Shown here in pieces: positions 59,657 through 64,000 of a stretch of 64,000 nt of DNA; positions within the stretch are counted from its first letter, which is position 1; every line of letters begins with the position of its first letter. This DNA is from Halanaerobium polyolivorans. GTDB lineage: Bacteria; Bacillota; Halanaerobiia; Halanaerobiales; Halanaerobiaceae. The notes beneath the pieces were generated by a model. That model ran no database searches and was not told the DNA's origin. It saw only the letters and a program-made list of their open reading frames with translations. The position numbers were made by a program, and so were the translations under genes. Where the stretch lies: the NCBI RefSeq assembly GCF_020711195.1, contig NZ_JAJFAT010000006.1:86061-150060 (forward strand), given 5' to 3'.

Positions 59657-60877
59657 ATGGAAATTAATGAACAGTTAAAAATATTAAAAAGAGGGGTCAG
59701 TGATCTGATCTCAGAAGAAGAACTAAAAGAAAAATTAATCAAAGCAGAAAAAGAGGGTCGTCCTCTAAAGGTTAAACTGGGACTTGATCCAACTGCACCT
59801 GACATCCACCTGGGTCATACGGTTGTATTACGCAAATTAAAGCAGTTTCAGGATCTAGGTCATCAGGTATATTTAATAATCGGTGATTTTACAGGTATGA
59901 TAGGAGACCCTACCGGTAAATCGGAAACAAGAAAACAGCTGACCGAAGCAGAGGTTAAAGAAAATGCCCTTACATATCAGGAACAGTTTTCTAAGGTCTT
60001 AGATAGGGATAAAACAAAACTTGTCTACAATAGTGACTGGTTAAGTGAGATGAAATTCAGTCAAGTTTTAGAATTATCTGCTCAATATACTGTAGCTAGA
60101 ATGCTGGAAAGAGATGATTTTTCCAAACGCTACCAGGCCGGTAAACCGATCGGCATCCACGAATTTTTCTATCCTTTAATGCAGGGTTATGATTCTGTGG
60201 CAATCGAAGCTGATGTAGAGCTGGGAGGTACTGATCAGCGTTTTAACCTGCTTGTGGGCAGAAATCTGCAGAAAGAATATGGTCAGGATTCTCAGGTGAT
60301 TATCACCATGCCCCTTTTAGAAGGTTTAGATGGAGTTAACAAGATGAGCAAAAGTCTTGATAATTATATAGGTGTATATGATAAACCAGCAGATATGTAT
60401 GGTAAGGTCATGTCAATGCCTGATGAACTAATAGCCCGCTATTATGAACTTTTAACAGATATTTCTCTGGAAAAATTAAAGGAGATCAAAGCAAAACTGG
60501 CCAGAGATGACTTTAATCCAATGCAGCTTAAAAAAGAATTGGCTGCAGAACTGGTTAGAGAATATCATGATCAAGCAGCTGCTGAATATGCAGCTCAAGA
60601 ATTTGAAAATGTATTTTCCCAGGGTAATTTACCTGATGATATACCAGAGGTAGAAATCGAGCGCTCAGAGCTTGATGAGGGAGAACTCTGGATAGTAAAA
60701 ATTGTAGCTGCCACAGGTCTGGTTGATTCAAACAGTGAAGCCAGAAGGATGATCAAACAGGGAGCTGTAACTATTGATGGTCAAAAATATGATAAAATTA
60801 ATTTAGACCTTGAAGTTAAAGATGGAATGATCGTTAAGATCGGTAAAAGGCGTTTTGCTCAAATCAAGCTGAAATAG
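59657..60877 (+). CDS. tyrS: tyrosine-tRNA ligase
   Basis: A 406-residue class I synthetase of the TyrZ-like type. The HIGH-equivalent is HLGHT in [35 protein letters not shown] follows, and the KMSKS loop is NKMSKSLDN. The C-terminal S4 RNA-binding domain starts at ~340 ([17 protein letters not shown]). The Tyr-binding [10 protein letters not shown] is intact. It starts at the ATG directly after a T-run (see leader entry). It is followed after 17 bp by alaS, so both may depend on the same leader control. Confidence 0.95.
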   Translation: MEINEQLKILKRGVSDLISEEELKEKLIKAEKEGRPLKVKLGLDPTAPDIHLGHTVVLRKLKQFQDLGHQVYLIIGDFTGMIGDPTGKSETRKQLTEAEVKENALTYQEQFSKVLDRDKTKLVYNSDWLSEMKFSQVLELSAQYTVARMLERDDFSKRYQAGKPIGIHEFFYPLMQGYDSVAIEADVELGGTDQRFNLLVGRNLQKEYGQDSQVIITMPLLEGLDGVNKMSKSLDNYIGVYDKPADMYGKVMSMPDELIARYYELLTDISLEKLKEIKAKLARDDFNPMQLKKELAAELVREYHDQAAAEYAAQEFENVFSQGNLPDDIPEVEIERSELDEGELWIVKIVAATGLVDSNSEARRMIKQGAVTIDGQKYDKINLDLEVKDGMIVKIGKRRFAQIKLK

Positions 60878-60894
60878 AAAGGAAGGTATGATTA

Positions 60895-63528
60895 ATGATA
60901 AAAAGTGGAGATGAAATAAGGCAGGCTTATTTGGATTTTTTTGAGTCAAAGGATCACCTGGTACTTCCCAGTGCTCCTTTAGTACCTAAAAATGACCCCA
61001 GCCTGCTCTGGATAAATGCAGGGATGGCTCCCTTTAAAGCCTATTTTGACGGCAGCCTAGAACCACCTCACCCCAGAATAGCTACCAGTCAAAAATGTAT
61101 TAGAACAAATGATATAGAAAATGTCGGGAAAACCGCCCGCCACCATACCTATTTTGAGATGCTGGGTAATTTTTCTTTTGGTGATTATTTTAAAGAAAAA
61201 GCCATTATCTGGGCCTGGGAGTTTGTGACCGAGGTCTTGGAATTTGAAGCAGATAAGCTCTGGATCACTATTTATAAAGATGATGATGAAGCCCATGCAA
61301 TCTGGAAGGAAAAGGTGGGACTGCCCGAAGAAAGAATTGTCAGAATGGGTAAAAAAGAAAACTTCTGGCAGATTGGGACAGGACCCTGTGGTCCCTGTTC
61401 AGAAATTCACTATGATCGAGGAATAGAATTTGGCGACAGCAGTGAAGATGTTCTGGGGGGAGAAGGAGATAGATTTTTAGAAATCTGGAACCTCGTTTTT
61501 ACCCAGTATAATTATACTGAAGAGGGAGAATATATAGAACTGCCCAATAAAAATATTGATACGGGAATGGGTTTAGAAAGGGTAGCCTCTATATTACAGA
61601 ATACAAAAACCAATTTTGAAACCGATTTAATCAAACCTATTATCGACGCAGTTGTAGAAATGACCGGGATCGACTATCAGGAAGATGAAGAAAGCATGAC
61701 AGCTTATCGGGTTATTGCCGATCATCTGCGTTCTGTTGCTGTGGCAATTTCTGATGGTGCTTTACCTTCAAATGAGGGGCGAGGTTATGTAATAAGGCGT
61801 CTTATCCGTCGTGCTGCCCGTTATGGGCGCAAAATTGGCTTTACAGAGCCTTTTTTGTACGAACTGGTGGAATGTACTGCTGAGGTAGTAAAGGGTGTAG
61901 CACCGGATTTAAAAGAGCAGCTGGCCCATGTAGAAAATGTGGTTAAATCTGAGGAAGAAAGTTTTTTAAAGACCCTAGAACAGGGTTTAAATATCTTAGA
62001 AGATTTTTTAGTAGATTTAAAAGCAGAAAATAAGCAGGTTTTAAGTGGTAAAAATGCTTTTATCTTGTATGATACCTATGGTTTTCCCCTTGATCTAACC
62101 AAAGATATAGCTTCAGAAGAGGGGATTCTGGTTGATGAAGAAGGCTTTGAAAATGAAATGGCAGCTCAGCGCCAAAGAGCCAGAGAAGCCAGAGAAGAAA
62201 GCTCTTTCAGCAGTGGAGAAATAGATAAACTCTATGCTTCTTTTAAAAAAGAAATTGAAGCAGTAGAATTTACCGGCTATAATTCTTTAACAGAAGAAAC
62301 TTCTGTAATTGGAATTATTAAAGATAAAGAAAAAATAGACTCTATAAAAGCGGGAGAAAAAGCAAATATAATTCTCCGTAAAACTCCTTTTTATGCTGAA
62401 AGTGGAGGCCAAATCGGTGATAAAGGCTTACTCAAAAACGATAATTTTGAAGCCGAGGTTATCAATACCTTCGAAAAAGCCGAGATTATAGTCCATCAGG
62501 TTAAAGTAGAAAAGGGAGAAGTTAAAAAGGGAGATCAGCTTAAAGCTGTTGTTTATGATAACAGGAGAAAGGCAACTGCCCGTCATCATTCAGCAACCCA
62601 CCTCCTCCATAAAACCTTAAAAGAGGTTTTAGGTGAACATGTAAATCAATCAGGTTCACTGGTTGCTCCAGAAAAACTTCGTTTTGATTTTACCCATTTT
62701 TCTGCCTTAAGTGAACAGGAATTAAGGGAAATAGAAAAACGGATCAACCTGGCCGTAATGGAAAATTATCCTGTTCAAACTGAAGAAAAAGACTTAGAAG
62801 AGGCTAAAGCTATGGGAGCAGAAGCCCTTTTTGGAGAAAAATATGAGCAAGAGGTCAGGGTTGTAAAAATGGGAGATTACAGTCTAGAACTCTGTGGTGG
62901 TACCCATGTTGAGGCCACCGGAGATATAGGGCCTTTTAAAATAGTATCTGAAAGTGGGATTGCGGCTGGAGTTAGGAGAATAGAAGCAGTTGTGGGAGAG
63001 TTTGCCCTAGATTACTTTAGTCAGCAGCTAGATACCCTAAAACAGTCAGCTGCAGAGTTAAAAACAGAACCTGAACAGCTGCCAAATAAAATTAAACAGC
63101 TGCAGCAGGAGAAAAAAGAACTGCAGAAAGAACTTGATTCACTCAAACAAAAACTGGCCGGTTCTAAAAAGGATGAACTTTTAGAGCAAGTTAAAGTAGT
63201 GGCTGGAATCAATATTTTAACAGCAGAATTATCTGAACTTGATAATCAGGGACTGCGTAATTTAATCGATCAGTTAAAAGATAAACTTGATTCGGCAGTA
63301 ATAGTACTGGCAAGTAAATCTGAGCAGAAGGTTGTTTTTGTTGCCTCAGTTAGTAAAGACCTAATTGAAGAGGGTTTTCATGCCGGGAATATAATCTCCG
63401 AAGTTGCCAAAGTCGCCGGTGGTGGTGGTGGTGGCAGAGCTGATATGGCCCAGGCCGGAGGAACAAAGGTTGCTAAAACGGCTGCTGCCCTGGCTAAAGT
63501 CGAAGAAATTATAAAAAAGCAGCTTTAA
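60895..63528 (+). CDS. alaS: alanine-tRNA ligase
   Basis: An 877-residue class II synthetase. The catalytic core has NAGMAPFKAYF, TSQKCIRTNDIENVGKTARHHTYFEMLGNFSFGDY and GTGPCGPCSEIHYDRG. The editing domain has RHHSATHLLHKTLKEVLG and the zinc/editing ELCGGTHVEATGDIG. A coiled coil and the C-terminal C-Ala domain, ending with GGGGGRADMAQAGG, follow. The length is normal. The ATG is preceded by GAAAGGAAGG. It lies 17 bp after tyrS without an intervening terminator or T-box. Confidence 0.97.
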   Translation: MIKSGDEIRQAYLDFFESKDHLVLPSAPLVPKNDPSLLWINAGMAPFKAYFDGSLEPPHPRIATSQKCIRTNDIENVGKTARHHTYFEMLGNFSFGDYFKEKAIIWAWEFVTEVLEFEADKLWITIYKDDDEAHAIWKEKVGLPEERIVRMGKKENFWQIGTGPCGPCSEIHYDRGIEFGDSSEDVLGGEGDRFLEIWNLVFTQYNYTEEGEYIELPNKNIDTGMGLERVASILQNTKTNFETDLIKPIIDAVVEMTGIDYQEDEESMTAYRVIADHLRSVAVAISDGALPSNEGRGYVIRRLIRRAARYGRKIGFTEPFLYELVECTAEVVKGVAPDLKEQLAHVENVVKSEEESFLKTLEQGLNILEDFLVDLKAENKQVLSGKNAFILYDTYGFPLDLTKDIASEEGILVDEEGFENEMAAQRQRAREAREESSFSSGEIDKLYASFKKEIEAVEFTGYNSLTEETSVIGIIKDKEKIDSIKAGEKANIILRKTPFYAESGGQIGDKGLLKNDNFEAEVINTFEKAEIIVHQVKVEKGEVKKGDQLKAVVYDNRRKATARHHSATHLLHKTLKEVLGEHVNQSGSLVAPEKLRFDFTHFSALSEQELREIEKRINLAVMENYPVQTEEKDLEEAKAMGAEALFGEKYEQEVRVVKMGDYSLELCGGTHVEATGDIGPFKIVSESGIAAGVRRIEAVVGEFALDYFSQQLDTLKQSAAELKTEPEQLPNKIKQLQQEKKELQKELDSLKQKLAGSKKDELLEQVKVVAGINILTAELSELDNQGLRNLIDQLKDKLDSAVIVLASKSEQKVVFVASVSKDLIEEGFHAGNIISEVAKVAGGGGGGRADMAQAGGTKVAKTAAALAKVEEIIKKQL

Positions 63529-63596
63529 AACAAGGAATTAACTGCTGACTGCAGAAATTAGTAAATAAGGCAAATAAAAAGACAGGATGTGATAAT

Positions 63597-63857
63597 ATGG
63601 CCGCTGATGAGATCAATGATAAAACAATGCGTTTTAAAATCCAAAAAGAAGAGATTAGTGAGGCTGGATTTGTACTTAAAAAAGTCTCTAAAGCCTTAGA
63701 GGAAAAAGGTTATAATCCAATCAGTCAAATTGTCGGATATTTACTTTCTGGTGATCCTGCCTATATAACAAGTTATAAAGATGCTAGAACCATGATTAGA
63801 ACCATCGATCGGGATGAGATCATTGAAGAACTGCTCAGCAGTTATTTAGCAGAATAA
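63597..63857 (+). CDS. IreB family regulatory phosphoprotein (UPF0297)
   Basis: 86 residues. The N-terminal Thr-containing segment [13 protein letters not shown] is followed by [36 protein letters not shown], the conserved signature of IreB. In Enterococcus IreB is a substrate of the Ser/Thr kinase IreK and affects cephalosporin resistance; the N-terminal Thr is the likely phospho-site here. The location alaS-ireB (normally followed by ruvX) is conserved. The ATG is preceded by AGGATGTG. A terminator follows. Confidence 0.93.
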   Translation: MAADEINDKTMRFKIQKEEISEAGFVLKKVSKALEEKGYNPISQIVGYLLSGDPAYITSYKDARTMIRTIDRDEIIEELLSSYLAE

Positions 63858-63880
63858 AAAAAGCAGCTAAAGAAATTATA

Positions 63881-63920
63881 AATCGCTTCCTGCTCTAATT
63901 TGAGCTGGAGGCGATTTTTT
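63881..63920 (+). terminator. terminator after ireB
   Basis: An interrupted stem AATCGC/GCGATT, TCC/GGA, GCTC/GAGC around TAATTT, followed by six T. The remaining 80 bp to the window end show no gene start I can support. Confidence 0.85.
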
Positions 63921-64000
63921 CTGGTTAGTGTAAAATTACTTTTGGAGATTCAAAACTGAATCATAAAAAAAATAGAAAGAAGACTCCCTTTTTGATAAAA

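Noticed and set aside
59521..59805. 94-residue minus-strand ORF over the tyrS start
   Set aside because: Overlaps the tyrS promoter, leader and coding start antisense, with no ribosome-binding site.
59593..60894. T-box upstream of tyrS or alaS
   Set aside because: No GGTGGNACCGCG-like core in either leader; the tyrS leader is too short (~60 nt) and the alaS gap is 17 bp.
1..64000. CRISPR array, prophage or toxin-antitoxin locus
   Set aside because: No regularly spaced repeats, phage structural or integrase genes, or paired small toxin/antitoxin ORFs are visible; the PIN domain is fused to PhoH, not a stand-alone toxin.

Overview
The window is a 64-kb chromosomal stretch from an AT-rich Firmicute. 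A diderm, halophilic, anaerobic fermenter of the Halanaerobiales (Halanaerobium-like) fits best. That placement is inferred from protein style, the very frequent TTG starts behind strong Shine-Dalgarno sequences, the T-box leaders, the strict-anaerobe flavoproteins and the acidic secreted alkaline phosphatase; no rRNA is present to prove it. Most genes are on the + strand. I see no prophage, insertion sequence, CRISPR array or rRNA operon.

Layout. 1-16.2 kb: end of a CDP-alcohol phosphatidyltransferase, an MTA/SAH deaminase (mtaD), a UPF0182 membrane protein, two M16-type proteins (YfmF/YfmH), an MFS transporter, queG and a nucleoside kinase, then a convergent HAD phosphatase; next nth, a PPC-domain protein, a PhoH/PIN ATPase and a TPR-SpoIID protein. 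16.3-19.6 kb: an ECF S-component, a metallo-beta-lactamase-fold hydrolase, trmL and a LysM/M23 endopeptidase. 19.6-19.9 kb: tRNA-Lys, initiator tRNA-fMet and tRNA-Phe. 20-24.4 kb: an operon for a YkvI-type transporter, EtfB, EtfA and a GlcD/LctD-type FAD dehydrogenase, probably an electron-bifurcating 2-hydroxyacid (lactate) dehydrogenase. 24.4-36.2 kb: MscS channel, cyclophilin, HI0933-type flavoprotein, two small envelope proteins, a structured non-coding region, a NapH-like ferredoxin, PfkB, a P-type ATPase, a glyoxalase-fold protein, tRNA-Leu(GAG), an LCP protein and five tRNAs (Val, Asp, Phe, Gly, Cys). 36.2-41.7 kb: a 650-bp intergenic region, alkaline phosphatase, YibE/F, a leucine-rich-repeat lipoprotein, a PAS-GGDEF diguanylate cyclase and an unlisted 21-residue hydrophobic ORF. 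41.9-64 kb: tRNA-Leu/Val/Leu, then a translation and DNA-maintenance block: T-box-thrS, racemase and nitroreductase, L20-type leader-infC-rpmI-rplT, trmH, T-box-pheS-pheT, zapA, cvpA, polX, mutS2, convergent PBP1A, then tyrS-alaS-ireB.

How the parts work together. The last 22 kb is dominated by RNA-level control of translation genes: two T-boxes whose specifier triplets can be read as ACC (Thr) and UUC (Phe), an r-protein leader ahead of an infC that appears to start with AUC, and an intrinsic-terminator-like hairpin whose U-tract ends at the base before the tyrS ATG. Many promoters are near-consensus sigma-A type with 17-bp spacers.

Most unusual items: an initiator tRNA whose '3GC' anticodon-stem signature is A-U/G-C/G.U; the infC AUC start; the tyrS leader; a possible structured RNA at 28.73-29.00 kb; a ~40-bp hairpin repeat present twice; a P-type ATPase with PEGLPA but without the expected M6 aspartate; and two 31-bp-spaced direct repeats upstream of phoA. 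I did not find an obviously new multi-gene defence or mobile system.
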